Positions 1-8,125 are shown, numbered from the stretch's first letter. The stretch: 16,714 bases of DNA from JBGSMF01 sp041740315 (GCA_041740315.1 JBGSMF010000047.1:1-16714); one strand, 5' to 3'. A program made the numbers and translations. Notes: generated by a model from the letters alone, not told the origin.

Positions 1-44
1 TCGAAGGAGCGCGGCGCTCCGCTCAGGCTGCTGAGTAGTTACCC
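1..44. repeat. Right end of a palindromic MITE-like element, cut by the window edge
   Basis: Bases 30-42 read GCTGAGTAGTTAC, identical to the right terminal inverted repeat of the element at 14804-14927. The bases before it (TCGAAGG, then GCTCCGCTCAGG) match that element's internal core. This appears to be a second copy whose left part lies outside the window. No coding potential is seen. Confidence 0.6.
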
Positions 45-75
45 GAAAATAACCACAAACCCTCTGCTCGCGCGA

Positions 76-121
76 GGGCAGGTGACACCAACCCCCTGCC
101 TATGGCGGGGGCAGGTGACAC
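76..121. repeat. Direct repeat GGGCAGGTGACAC, each copy preceded by a hairpin
   Basis: The 13-mer GGGCAGGTGACAC occurs at 76-88 and 109-121. Each copy follows a small GC-rich hairpin: CCCTC/GAGGG at about 61-78, and CCCCC...GGGGG at 92-111 with a 3-base loop. This looks like two tandem units of a hairpin repeat downstream of the solute-binding protein gene. The bases after it (ACGAAGAAACACAAAGACAC) resemble the period-9 repeat at 1603-1663. Function unknown. Confidence 0.5.
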
Positions 122-207
122 GAAGAAACACAAAGACACTCTATTTTTATTCCTGGTTGAGAGCGCAGCTCATGGCGTCTTCTCAATATTTCGGGGACAG
201 CAGGCCG

Positions 208-242
208 GGCTCCCACGCCCGGCCATAGGCGGCGTGGGAGCC
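208..242. terminator. Perfect 12-bp inverted repeat, possible transcription end of the transporter cluster
   Basis: GGCTCCCACGCC at 208-219 pairs perfectly with GGCGTGGGAGCC at 231-242 around an 11-base loop. It lies about 50 bases beyond the stop of the leftward solute-binding protein gene, where a terminator would be expected. There is no T-run on the leftward strand after it, so it may be an RNA-stabilising hairpin or a dispersed palindrome instead. Confidence 0.45.
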
Positions 243-294
243 GCCCCCGCTTTTTGAGAGGATACGGTGGTGGTATGGCGCGCAAGCGCCCAAT

Positions 295-1566
295 CTATCG
301 CTTGGCTGCAGCCTGATCAAAATAGGGTTGAGTGAGAGAAATGGCGGCCCCAATAGCCTCTTCGATTGATGCCTGACCATAAAATGCGCGTTCAATCTCT
401 TTGCTGGCAGTTTCCTCGATGGCCACCCAGGTCGTCATCAGGGGCACGCGGCGGATGGTGGGAATGGTCTCTATAAAGATGCGGCTGTTGGCCGGGGGAT
501 GCTGAGGGTCAAGAAAGGCATCCGACTCGGCCACCTGGCGCAGTGAAGGCACGGTGCGCCCGGTTGAAGCCATCAAGGTTTGGCCCGCAGCCGAGTTGGC
601 AAACTCGATAAAGGTCCAGGCGGCTGGCTTGTTTTTTGTTTTGGCTGCCATGCAGTACCCATCGCTGTGCAAGACACTGACCGGCTGTCGCCCCATCGGC
701 AAGGGAGCTACATCCCACTCAAAGGCCGTGATGGTGCGGTAGGTGGGCGCTCCCCGCCGGCTGTTAAAGTACATTGCCAGCCGCCCGCTCAGGAAACGGT
801 TCTCGCTGGCTTCAGCCTCTTCGGCCACGGCATCGGGGACAACTTTTTCTTTCACTTGTAGGTCTACGAACCATTGAAGAGCCTCCATCGCCGCCGGATT
901 ATCCAGGGCCAGGCGGGTTGGCTGGGCGGGATCGTCTACCAATTCCCCGCCGTTTTGCCAGATAAAGGGCGCCAGGCGCAGCAGGCTGGGCGCTAGTCCC
1001 GCGCCATATTGGTCAGTTTGCCCATCGCCGTCCAGGTCTTTGGTCAAAGCGCGAGCCGCTTGAAGAAAATCGGCTTGTGTCCAGTTGTCGGCAGGGTAGG
1101 GCAGGCCGGCTGCGTCAAAGAGATTGCGGTTATAATAAACAACCAGGCTAGAGATGTTTTGGGGCACACACCAGAGTTGGTCGTTCCACTGGAATGCCTC
1201 TATGGCCGGCGCGTAAAAATCGGCCAGTCGGACGAGGGAGCTTTTTTCCACATATTGGCCGAGCGGTTCCAATCCTCCGGGGCCTGCAAATTGCGCGACG
1301 CGGCGGTAATTGAGCAGCATCACGTCGGGCGGCGCGCCGGCAGAAAATGCAGTCAGCAACTGCTGCTGATAGTCGTTCTGGCTTGCTACATGGCGCAGTT
1401 GAATCTGAATTTGCGGGTGTTCGGCCTCAAATGCCTCTACCAGTTTTTGATAAGCAGCCAGTTCTGCCGGGTCGCCAAATATCATAAAAGAAACCTGGCC
1501 GGTATTGGCCGGGCTACAGCTTGCCAGCAGGAGAACTAGCAAGAGCATGACAAAAATTTTTTTCAT
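295..1566 (-). CDS. ABC transporter extracellular solute-binding lipoprotein, carbohydrate family 1 type
   Basis: This is the substrate-capturing component of a sugar-type ABC importer and should be anchored outside the membrane by a lipid. The 423-residue length is normal for the family. The N-terminus MKKIFVMLLLVLLLASC is a lipoprotein signal with lipobox LASC and lipidation Cys17. Family-like segments include VVYYNRNLFDAAGLPYP (about 142-158), which corresponds to the hinge region of COG1653 proteins, WDVAPLPMG near 285, and GYCMAAKTKNKPAAWTFIEF further on. The ATG at 1564-1566 is preceded by GAGGT at a spacing of about 7. It lies downstream of the two permease genes but is separated from them by 262 bases of repeats, so it may be expressed separately. 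The substrate cannot be told; sugars or oligosaccharides are likely from the family. Confidence 0.9.
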   Translation of the reverse strand: MKKIFVMLLLVLLLASCSPANTGQVSFMIFGDPAELAAYQKLVEAFEAEHPQIQIQLRHVASQNDYQQQLLTAFSAGAPPDVMLLNYRRVAQFAGPGGLEPLGQYVEKSSLVRLADFYAPAIEAFQWNDQLWCVPQNISSLVVYYNRNLFDAAGLPYPADNWTQADFLQAARALTKDLDGDGQTDQYGAGLAPSLLRLAPFIWQNGGELVDDPAQPTRLALDNPAAMEALQWFVDLQVKEKVVPDAVAEEAEASENRFLSGRLAMYFNSRRGAPTYRTITAFEWDVAPLPMGRQPVSVLHSDGYCMAAKTKNKPAAWTFIEFANSAAGQTLMASTGRTVPSLRQVAESDAFLDPQHPPANSRIFIETIPTIRRVPLMTTWVAIEETASKEIERAFYGQASIEEAIGAAISLTQPYFDQAAAKR

Positions 1567-1602
1567 TGTTTTACCTCATAGCCTGGCCAAGCCAGAACCA
1601 AA

Positions 1603-1663
1603 ACCACAAAGGACACCAAGTCCACCAAGGTTTTTACTTTGTGCTCTTTGTGTCCTTCGTGGT
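1603..1663. repeat. Inverted repeat built of period-9 units
   Basis: ACCACAAAGGACAC at 1603-1616 and GTGTCCTTCGTGGT at 1650-1663 are inverted copies with 13 of 14 matches. Each arm is a run of degenerate nonamers (CACAAAGGA, CACCAAGTC, CACCAAGGT on the left; TTGTGCTCT, TTGTGTCCT, TCGTGGTGA on the right). It sits 37 bases upstream of the solute-binding protein start, so its transcript could fold in the leader of that gene. Confidence 0.65.
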
Positions 1664-1735
1664 GAGTTTTCTTTGCCGAAAAAGCAAAGATTTGACTGGT
1701 AAGGTACTAGTGTTTAATTTGGCTCTCCCGACTTG

Positions 1736-1810
1736 CGGGAAAAGCGTCCTTCGACTATGCGCCTCCTTCGACTGCGCTCAGGATGGCGTGCCGCTCAGGG
1801 CGCTTTCCCG
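1736..1810. repeat. Palindromic element with CGGGAAAAGCG / CGCTTTCCCG arms
   Basis: Arms at 1736-1746 and 1801-1810 are inverted copies differing by one base in an A run. Inside are two copies of CCTTCGACT and two of GCTCAGG, the core motif also seen at 5846-5930 and 14804-14927. A small hairpin TCCCG-acttg-CGGGA (1726-1740) overlaps the left arm. It lies between the second permease and the solute-binding protein and could act as a partial terminator or as mRNA protection between them. No flanking target duplication was found. Confidence 0.55.
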
Positions 1811-1828
1811 TTAGATCCAGCAGAGCCT

Positions 1829-2671
1829 TTAATTTTTGTCTAGCAACTTTCCCAAAGACAGATCGTGCAGGAGCAATCGCTGCGCAAAAATAAAGAGTAT
1901 AATCACGGGCGCTGCCATGATCACTGCCCCGGCCATAAGCAATGGATAGTTTGTCTGGTCCATCTGCTTTAAAAGTTGCAACCCGATGGGCAGGGTGTAG
2001 CGAGCCGGGTCAAAGATATAGAGCACCGGGCTTGTGAAATCGCTCCAGTAAAGTGTAAAGGCCAGCACGGCCACGGCTGCCGTCATTGGCCAGGCTAATG
2101 GCTGAGCAATTCGCCGCCACACTGTCCAGGCGTTAGCTCCATCGAGCTGGGCTGATTCGTATACTTCCGAGGGGATGCGAAAATAAACCCAGTAAAATAG
2201 CAGCACAAACAGCGGGCTGCCGGCAGCAAAGGCGGGCGCAATCAGCGCCCACAGCGAGTCAATCAACCCTAGCCGGTAAAAGACATGGAAGCGAAACGGC
2301 CACACCGCCATGCCGGGGATCAACATCAACAAAATGCTGACGAGCGCCAAACGCCGCTGCCGTCTGGAATAAAGTTGCGACAAGCCAAACCCTGCCAGCG
2401 AAGCCATCACCAGGGTGAGCGGCACGGCCACTGCGACCACACTGAGCGAGTTGAGAATATAGCGGCCCATTGGCAACAGCCTGAAAATCTCGGCGTAATT
2501 GTCCCAATAGGCGGGCTGCGGCCACCATTCCACTGTGCGGGGAGGAGGCAAGCCCGGCTGGCGCAGCGAGGCTACCACTGCCCAGAAAAATGGCAAGATA
2601 AAGAGGGCCGCAATTGTCAGCCCTAGCAAGTGCCACCACAGGCCAAATGCTCTAACTCTCTTCTTCTTCAC
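1829..2671 (-). CDS. ABC transporter permease, MalG-like carbohydrate family
   Basis: One of the two membrane-spanning subunits of the sugar-type importer. The 280 residues contain about six hydrophobic segments (roughly 14-34, 71-95, 108-128, 140-164, 193-213, 245-268). The EAA loop that contacts the ATPase is visible at about 172-191 (ESAQLDGANAWTVWRRIAQP). The start is GTG at 2669-2671, preceded by GAGGGA. It overlaps the end of the upstream permease gene by 20 bases, so translation is probably coupled. The adjacent permease and binding protein support the assignment. The ATP-binding subunit is not encoded in the window and may be shared with other transporters, as is known for several sugar importers. 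Confidence 0.9.
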   Translation of the reverse strand: MKKKRVRAFGLWWHLLGLTIAALFILPFFWAVVASLRQPGLPPPRTVEWWPQPAYWDNYAEIFRLLPMGRYILNSLSVVAVAVPLTLVMASLAGFGLSQLYSRRQRRLALVSILLMLIPGMAVWPFRFHVFYRLGLIDSLWALIAPAFAAGSPLFVLLFYWVYFRIPSEVYESAQLDGANAWTVWRRIAQPLAWPMTAAVAVLAFTLYWSDFTSPVLYIFDPARYTLPIGLQLLKQMDQTNYPLLMAGAVIMAAPVIILFIFAQRLLLHDLSLGKLLDKN

Positions 2672-3554
2672 CGCGCAATCCCTCGATAATGTTACGGATA
2701 CCGATTACGAGCAAGCCTACCCAGATCATTGTCACAACCAATACGGCAGAGGCCAGCCCCAGGTCTCCAAAGTCAAAAGCCAGTTCATAAACCAGCAGGG
2801 GAATAAAGGTAGTGGCGTAATATGGCCCACCGTAGGTCATTACAAAAGTGGGGGCAAAGGTGTTTTGCAGGCTGAAAATCAAATCGCGAAAAGTGAGCAA
2901 GAGCAGCCAAGGTGTGAGCGCCGGCAGGGTGATGTGCCGAAAGCATTGCCAGCGATTGGCCCCGTCTACTTGGGCGGCTTGGTAAAAGGCGGTGGGGACA
3001 TTTTGCAAGGCGGCCAGCAATACGATAAAGCCTTCACCCAATTGAAAGACGGCCATAATGACCATGGCCAGGCGGGCAGTGGATGCCTCGGCCAGCCAGG
3101 CCGGCGCCGGCAGCCCTAACCCGGCCAGGATGGCATTGAGCGGCCCCGACACTGGGTTAAAGATCCACAGCCATACCAGCCCATAGGCCACTTCGGGGAT
3201 AATGGTGGGCAAATAGACGGCGGCGCGATACACACCGGCTCCTCGCCGGGGCGGCTGGAGCAAGACGGCCAGGGCCAAAGCGCCTGCTATGCGCAGGGGC
3301 ACGGCCAGGCCCATAAAGATCATCGTATTGCGTATAGAGAGCCGGATGAGGGGTGATTCGAAAACCTGTTTAAAATTGGCCAGCCCCGCCCAGGTGGGAG
3401 ATTGGATGGCATTGTACGAGGTAAAGGCGACTGCCACCGTCATCAACGTGGGCAAAACAACCAAAAGCAGCGTGCCCACCAGATAGGGCAGCAAAAAGAG
3501 CCAGTTCTGTTTTTGGTAAGAAAGCGCGCGGCGCTTGAAAGGGTTGATTTTCAT
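2652..3554 (-). CDS. ABC transporter permease, MalF-like carbohydrate family
   Basis: Partner of the MalG-like subunit in the sugar-type import channel. I start it at the ATG at 3552-3554 (MKINPFKRRALSYQKQNW), giving 300 residues, because MalF-type subunits typically begin with such a short basic segment before the first membrane helix (LFLLPYLVGTLLLVVLPTL). An in-frame start at 3665 would add 37 unconvincing residues inside the regulator gene. The EAA loop is at about 192-212 (QAAQVDGANRW followed by ITLP), and about six membrane segments are evident. The gene starts 28 bases after the regulator stop and overlaps the next permease by 20 bases, an operon arrangement. No clear ribosome-binding site precedes the chosen ATG. 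Confidence 0.88.
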   Translation of the reverse strand: MKINPFKRRALSYQKQNWLFLLPYLVGTLLLVVLPTLMTVAVAFTSYNAIQSPTWAGLANFKQVFESPLIRLSIRNTMIFMGLAVPLRIAGALALAVLLQPPRRGAGVYRAAVYLPTIIPEVAYGLVWLWIFNPVSGPLNAILAGLGLPAPAWLAEASTARLAMVIMAVFQLGEGFIVLLAALQNVPTAFYQAAQVDGANRWQCFRHITLPALTPWLLLLTFRDLIFSLQNTFAPTFVMTYGGPYYATTFIPLLVYELAFDFGDLGLASAVLVVTMIWVGLLVIGIRNIIEGLRGEEEES

Positions 3555-3582
3555 AGAGTGGTGCGCAAGCGGCGGTCGGTGG

Positions 3583-5751
3583 TTACGCCCCTGGCCGCCG
3601 CTTGAATTTGTGCTTGCCATCTGCTTGAGCTTTTGCCGCCTCTTTCTCGTGCCCCAGCTTGCCAAGCGCCTGCCTCAAATGCTCAAGGGCCTCTGCCTGG
3701 GTGGGCCTGTCGCTCAGTTCTTGCGCCACGAGCATCGCTCTCGCATAGCCGGCCGCTTTAATGATGGCGCTTTGCATCGCTTGCGCCTGATCGGCGGCTT
3801 GCGCGGCTGCGGCGGCTTGGGGCGGTTCGCCGGCCAACTGGGCGTGGCGGGCGCGTTGGAGCGTAATATCGGCCTTGCGCAGGTCGTCGGCCAGGGTTTC
3901 AGCCACCGAGTGCAAAAAGGCCACACTTGGGTCTTGGTCTGCCGGTGGCTGTTTGCCGGCTTTGCTGTGGGCCATTGCCAGGGCGTATCGCTCGGCGTAA
4001 TCGCCGCCCCTCAGGTCGAGCGCGCGGCAGAGATAGGCGCTCGCTTCGGCGCGGTAGAGGCCGCTTGCCTGCCAGGCGTTGGCCAGTTGGCCGTACCACG
4101 CCAGTCGTTGCTCGGTCGCCAGAGTGGCGGCTGGAATTTCTTCGGCCAGCTTGGCGATGGCGATGGCTTGGCCGTTTTGAATCAGCTCGTCGGCATGCTG
4201 AATCAGCAGGCTCACTGCCTGGGGGGCATCACCTGTTTTATAAAGATGAAAGGCGACTTCGGGGATATCGCCCAACTCGGTGTGATAGCCAATGAGGAGC
4301 TTGTGCAGTTCGGCCTGGCGGGCCGGGGTCTGATCGAGTTGAAAGGCGAGGTAGCTGCGCACCAGATCGTGCAGGCTGTAGATGGCCGTGTCACCCCGCC
4401 GCGTCAGCAAGTTCCTGCGCTCCAGGCGGCTGAGGGCGGCGCTGGCTTGCTCGGGGTCAAGATCAGGAAACAGCCTGGCCCGCGCGGCGCTTGCCAAATT
4501 GATGGGCTTGCGGCACAGCGCCCCACGCTCCACCAGTTCTCGCTCGGTCGCGTCAAGCGATGCCACGACCTCGCCCAACAAAAAGTCTTGGCCGGGCAAG
4601 GCTCGTCCCAGTTGGGCGATAAAGGCGCGCGCGCGCAAAATTTGTTCTTGCCTGGCCAGGTTCCTTTGCGATTGCGCCCAGGCGGTGAAAAACATCAAAA
4701 AGGCTGCATTCCCCTCTGTGCGTTGGTAGAGCTGGATAAAGTCTTTATCTTCTAGCCAGTCTATCCCCGCGTTGTGGACGAGTTGGCGCGCGTCTTGGTC
4801 ATTCAGGCCGGGCAGGGGGGTAATGGGGCGGCCTTGCGCAAACGCCGGGGCGATTCGGCTTACGACAATCATGGGCAAACGAGCCGGTCTTTGGCGCGGC
4901 GCCAGGCAAGCCAGCAGACGTTGAATGGCGGGCATCTCTTCGACCAGGTGAATATCATCCAGACACAGGGTAATCTTGCTGGCAGCCAGGCAGCTCACGG
5001 CGTAATGAATGCGCGCATCCGGCGGATAGGGGTGAGAGGCTTGCATACTGGCAGCGAGAAAATCTTGCAGAGTTTTGTTGCCCAGCTCGCTCAGCGCGCA
5101 AGCCAAGATTTCCAAGCATCCATCCAGGTCGGTGTTGACGCCCGCGTAAAAAGTGACCCAAACGACAGAGTGTCCAGCCTGCTGGCGCTCGGCGGCCAGC
5201 GCGGCGGCCAGGGCAGTTTTGCCTGTGCCGGCAAAACCGTGGATGAGCGCCAAGTTTTGTTGCAACAGTTGGTCGCGGTAAAAGGCCAACTCTGCCGCTC
5301 GTCCAATAAAATCGGGTATATTTGGAATAGGTTCCGAAAAAGATGCTGGGGCGGGAGGCAAGGCAAAAGGATCGCCGGGTATAGCGGCCAGGCGCATGGC
5401 CACGCTCTCTACCGCCTCATTGCGCAATTCGTAAAAGTGCGTCCGGCCAATTCCCAGGTCTTGTTGCACTGCCAACGGGGCTTCGTTGCGCTGAAACAGG
5501 TCGTGTAGGATACAGTAGCGCAGCCACTCGCGCTGTTTCAGGTCCTTTTCGCCTTGCGGTTGCAATTCTCTAATGATAGCTTGCAGGCGCTGTTGCAGCG
5601 CCACCGCCAAATCCTCTAGCGGCGGATTGCCCAGGCCAGTGCGCACGCTCGGGTCCTCTAGCAAGGGTAAAGCGCGCAACTTGACTGGCTGTTGCAAGTT
5701 GCGCAAGGCAGCGAGCACGTGGTCATGAAGGGGATGATCTTGTACAAGCAT
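3583..5751 (-). CDS. STAND-type ATPase transcriptional regulator with N-terminal helix-turn-helix
   Basis: Probable signal-responsive regulator heading the sugar transporter cluster. It has 722 residues from the ATG at 5749-5751. In order: an N-terminal helical region with an HTH-like segment at about 88-117 (QQDLGIGRTHFYELRNEAVE); a P-loop NTPase with Walker A GFAGTGKT at 172-179, Walker B LCLDD at 262-266 and a sensor-like VVSRIAP at about 296; a winged-helix-like segment with YSLHDLVRSYL at about 458-468, usual in NB-ARC/STAND proteins; then an alpha-helical, TPR-like C-terminus. There is no C-terminal LuxR HTH, unlike MalT. An upstream TTG (5835) or ATG (5817) is in frame, but the promoter at 5800-5828 puts the mRNA start below both. 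Class is fairly sure; the ligand and targets are unknown. Confidence 0.85.
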   Translation of the reverse strand: MLVQDHPLHDHVLAALRNLQQPVKLRALPLLEDPSVRTGLGNPPLEDLAVALQQRLQAIIRELQPQGEKDLKQREWLRYCILHDLFQRNEAPLAVQQDLGIGRTHFYELRNEAVESVAMRLAAIPGDPFALPPAPASFSEPIPNIPDFIGRAAELAFYRDQLLQQNLALIHGFAGTGKTALAAALAAERQQAGHSVVWVTFYAGVNTDLDGCLEILACALSELGNKTLQDFLAASMQASHPYPPDARIHYAVSCLAASKITLCLDDIHLVEEMPAIQRLLACLAPRQRPARLPMIVVSRIAPAFAQGRPITPLPGLNDQDARQLVHNAGIDWLEDKDFIQLYQRTEGNAAFLMFFTAWAQSQRNLARQEQILRARAFIAQLGRALPGQDFLLGEVVASLDATERELVERGALCRKPINLASAARARLFPDLDPEQASAALSRLERRNLLTRRGDTAIYSLHDLVRSYLAFQLDQTPARQAELHKLLIGYHTELGDIPEVAFHLYKTGDAPQAVSLLIQHADELIQNGQAIAIAKLAEEIPAATLATEQRLAWYGQLANAWQASGLYRAEASAYLCRALDLRGGDYAERYALAMAHSKAGKQPPADQDPSVAFLHSVAETLADDLRKADITLQRARHAQLAGEPPQAAAAAQAADQAQAMQSAIIKAAGYARAMLVAQELSDRPTQAEALEHLRQALGKLGHEKEAAKAQADGKHKFKRRPGA

Positions 5752-5799
5752 GTTCAAGTGGGTAATTGCCCCGCGGCATCGAATTGAATCAGCAGGAGC

Positions 5800-5828
5800 A
5801 TTATACCCTGGTGTCATTCTGTGGGCAA
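5800..5828 (-). promoter_or_regulatory. Sigma70-type promoter of the STAND regulator and transporter cluster
   Basis: On the minus strand, TTGCCC (5823-5828) is followed after exactly 17 bases by a perfect TATAAT (5800-5805). The predicted transcript start is near 5793, leaving a leader of about 42 bases before the ATG at 5751. This position rules out the two upstream in-frame start codons for this transcript. Confidence 0.7.
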
Positions 5829-5845
5829 GTTGCAATAATAGGACA

Positions 5846-5930
5846 CTGTAGCATCCTCACCGATGGCGCACCCTTCGACTACGCTGCGCTCTGCTCGGGG
5901 TGCTTTGCCGCGTCGGTGGGCTTGCTACAG
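5846..5930. repeat. Palindromic MITE-like element between divergent promoters
   Basis: Imperfect 18-base inverted ends: CTGTAGCATCCTCACCGA at 5846-5863 and TCGGTGGGCTTGCTACAG at 5913-5930, 14 of 18 matching. An inner inverted pair GCACCC (5868-5873) / GGGTGC (5898-5903) encloses CCTTCGACTACGCTGCGCTC, the core shared with other elements in the window. No target duplication is seen. It occupies the space between the regulator and phosphatase promoters. Confidence 0.6.
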
Positions 5931-5937
5931 TCTCGAA

Positions 5938-5964
5938 ATTAGTGTCAATTCGTGAAATTCGTGG
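5938..5964. repeat. Period-9 array of three nonamers
   Basis: ATTAGTGTC, AATTCGTGA and AATTCGTGG follow each other directly. The array lies in the leader region upstream of the phosphatase promoter and has the same 9-base period as the repeat at 1603-1663. A reading frame crosses it, but that frame is unlikely to be translated given the promoter at 6026-6054. Confidence 0.55.
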
Positions 5965-6025
5965 CAAAAGGTTATTCCCGATAAGGTCTCATACATCTCC
6001 TACCAATGGCGCGCCATTTCGCTCA

Positions 6026-6054
6026 TTGACTTGGCTTGGCTTTCAGGCTATCAT
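6026..6054 (+). promoter_or_regulatory. Promoter of the SpoIIE phosphatase gene, probably leaderless
   Basis: TTGACT (6026-6031), a 17-base spacer and TATCAT (6049-6054), each box 5 of 6 to the sigma70 consensus. The expected transcript start is about 6060-6062, which coincides with the ATG at 6062. No ribosome-binding site precedes either nearby ATG, consistent with leaderless translation. Confidence 0.55.
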
Positions 6055-6061
6055 GGATGCT

Positions 6062-7999
6062 ATGGATTCTCAGCCGTCGCGCGGTTGGTATATTAGCAAT
6101 ATCGCTGTCTTGCTTGTGGGCATGGCGGCGATTGCCGCCGTGTGGCCGCTTTACCCCCCGCTTGAGGCGGGCGCGGTGATTATGTTTGTCCTGCTTGGCG
6201 TGGTTGCCAACTTGTCGTTGATCCCCACCAGCAGCTCCATAATCATAGTCTTGGCTGACGCTGTTTTTTTGGCTACCTCGCTCGTGCTTGGCCCTCCTGC
6301 CGGCGCGTTGGTCATTGTGACCTCGGTCACGGCTGGGGCGCTTACACAGCCACCGGCTGCTTTTTTCGCGCGACGCTGGCAACGCCTGACCAACCTGCTG
6401 CGCAACTATGGCATGTACATGGTTATGATTGTGGCGGCCATGTGGGTGTACAACTGGCTGGGCGGGCAGTTTCCCATAGAAACGCTGTCGCTGGCTAATT
6501 ATGTGGCTGTGGCCGGTTTTATTGCCACCTATCAAATCGTCAACCGGCTCATTCTCTATCACGGCGTTTGGGCGCGCGGTCTTCCGCTTGCTCCGCTGCT
6601 CAAATCAGAACAGCAAGATTTGCCGCTAGAGATCCTCACGTTGCACCTGGGCATCTTGATTGCATTGGCGTATGTGCACAACGGCTCTGGATCGCTGGTT
6701 ATCTTTGGCGCATTCATTTTCTTTGTCAGCTTTTTAATGCGCCGCTATGTCCAGCAGTTGCAGCAGCGTGTAGCCCAACTAGGCGCGCTGAACGAGATTG
6801 GCCGCACCATCAGTGCTATGGTAGATATTCCCAGTTTGGTTGAGGCCATTTACCGCGAGAGCGGCAAAGTGGTTGACACCACCAACTTTTATATTGCGCT
6901 GTACAATGCGGCCAAAGATGAGGTGACGTTTGCCTTGGATGTAAAGCGCGGCCAGGCGGCCGGCACGCTGTTGGTGCGAGCGGCCGGGGTGGGATTGACC
7001 GGACATATCATCCGCACTTGCGCCCCATTGCTTTTGCCAGATAATGTGGCCGAACGCACCCGCGCCTTGGGCATACAAGCGGTTGGCGAGACGGCGCAAT
7101 GCTGGCTGGGCGTGCCCATGATTGCCAGCGACAAGGTAGTGGGCGTGATTGCCGCGCAGAGTTATATCACTCCGCGCGCCTTTACCCAAGAGCATGTGGA
7201 TGTTCTTATGACCCTGGCTTCCCAGGCGGCCATTGCTATTGAAAATGCTCGCCTGTTGGAAGAGGTGGCCGAAAAAGAACGGCTGCGCCAAGAATTGGCC
7301 CTGGCGCGCACCATCCAGCAAAACCTGTTGCCTGCGCCTCCCACTATTCCCGGCTTGTTTATTGCCAGCCGCTGCTTGCCAGCCCAGGAAACCGGCGGCG
7401 ATTTGTTTGACTTTATTCCCATTGATGAGTGTCATTGGGGCATTGCCATTGGTGATGTGGTGGGCAAGGGCATGCCGGCCGCCTTGCTGATGGCCACGGT
7501 TCGAAGCGTGCTGCGGGCCTATGCCCAACACCAACTTGACCCGGCAGGAGTATTGCAAGCAGTCAACCGTGTGATGTTCCAAGACACCCACGGCAAGACT
7601 TTTGTGACCCTCTGTTATGTTGTGCTGGATACTCGTAATTGGGCCTTTACTTATGCCAGTGCGGGTCACCTCAATCCGCTTTTGTGTGATGAGCGCAGCG
7701 ATGCAAGCTACCTTGACGATCCGGGTTGTTTGCCCCTGGGGGCTGGGGCCGAGGTGCGCTGCGCCGAGCAAGCTCACACGCTGCAGCCCGGCCAGGCGCT
7801 CTTGCTGTATACTGATGGCGTGGTTGAGGCGCATAATCCTCAGCGGCAGATGCTTGGTTTTGAATCGCTGCGGGGCATCGTGTCGCGCCAGCCGGCCGAG
7901 CGCCTGATTGATACTGTGCTTGAGCGGGTCGAACAATTTGCCGGGCCGGTAGCCCAAGAAGATGATATAACTTTGGTGCTTCTCAAGCGCACCGAGTAA
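6062..7999 (+). CDS. Membrane-anchored GAF-SpoIIE/PP2C serine phosphatase (RsbU type)
   Basis: Predicted signalling phosphatase that removes phosphate from serine/threonine on a partner, classically an anti-anti-sigma factor. It has 645 residues from the ATG at 6062. About six membrane helices fill residues 11-226. A GAF-like sensor domain follows at roughly 246-400, then a helical linker (EKERLRQELALARTIQQNLL) and a PP2C domain at 436-642. Metal-binding acidic residues are present: Asp447 in ETGGDLFDF, Asp465 in IGDVVGKGMPAALL, Asp585 in LYTDGVVEA and Asp634/635 in QEDDITLVLL, so it should be active. An ATG at 6053 and the frame up to 5900 are alternatives; I chose 6062 from the promoter position. 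It is divergent from the regulator gene, and no partner anti-sigma or STAS gene is in view. Confidence 0.9.
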   Translation: MDSQPSRGWYISNIAVLLVGMAAIAAVWPLYPPLEAGAVIMFVLLGVVANLSLIPTSSSIIIVLADAVFLATSLVLGPPAGALVIVTSVTAGALTQPPAAFFARRWQRLTNLLRNYGMYMVMIVAAMWVYNWLGGQFPIETLSLANYVAVAGFIATYQIVNRLILYHGVWARGLPLAPLLKSEQQDLPLEILTLHLGILIALAYVHNGSGSLVIFGAFIFFVSFLMRRYVQQLQQRVAQLGALNEIGRTISAMVDIPSLVEAIYRESGKVVDTTNFYIALYNAAKDEVTFALDVKRGQAAGTLLVRAAGVGLTGHIIRTCAPLLLPDNVAERTRALGIQAVGETAQCWLGVPMIASDKVVGVIAAQSYITPRAFTQEHVDVLMTLASQAAIAIENARLLEEVAEKERLRQELALARTIQQNLLPAPPTIPGLFIASRCLPAQETGGDLFDFIPIDECHWGIAIGDVVGKGMPAALLMATVRSVLRAYAQHQLDPAGVLQAVNRVMFQDTHGKTFVTLCYVVLDTRNWAFTYASAGHLNPLLCDERSDASYLDDPGCLPLGAGAEVRCAEQAHTLQPGQALLLYTDGVVEAHNPQRQMLGFESLRGIVSRQPAERLIDTVLERVEQFAGPVAQEDDITLVLLKRTE

Positions 8000-8083
8000 G
8001 GACCTAGCCTGAAATCTCTTTTCGCTGATACGAAAAAGCCAATGTTAGGATAGGCTCTACATTAATGGCTCTTGAGGTGGTCG

Positions 8084-8113
8084 GCCGCGCCATAGCGTGC
8101 GGCTTTTGTTTTG
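8084..8113 (+). terminator. Intrinsic terminator after the phosphatase gene
   Basis: GCCGCGC (8084-8090) pairs with GTGCGGC (8097-8103, one G-U pair) around a 6-base loop and is followed by TTTTGTTTTG. It lies just upstream of the ribosome-binding site of the protease gene (GAGGT at 8116-8120). It could therefore also act as an attenuator in the leader of the protease if that gene is transcribed from further upstream. No convincing promoter was found between it and the protease start. Confidence 0.6.
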
Positions 8114-8125
8114 TTGAGGTGCATT

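Noticed and set aside
1009..1539. Rightward open frame of 176 codons
   Set aside because: Antisense to the solute-binding lipoprotein gene, with no ribosome-binding site or recognisable domain.
1566..1814. Small rightward frame between the permease and the solute-binding gene
   Set aside because: It consists entirely of the period-9 repeat and the palindromic element read as protein (for example LCALCVLRGE), a usual repeat artefact.
3535..4755. Long rightward open frame of 406 codons
   Set aside because: It is the antisense of the STAND regulator, whose Walker motifs and HTH are clear on the minus strand. The frame shows no domain pattern.
5752..5835. Longer N-terminus for the STAND regulator from TTG 5835 or ATG 5817
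   Set aside because: The promoter with a perfect TATAAT at 5800-5805 places the mRNA start inside this stretch, and the extra residues look non-conserved.
6779..7957. Leftward open frame of 392 codons
   Set aside because: Antisense shadow of the GAF-SpoIIE phosphatase; composition is rich in His, Gln and Arg without motifs.
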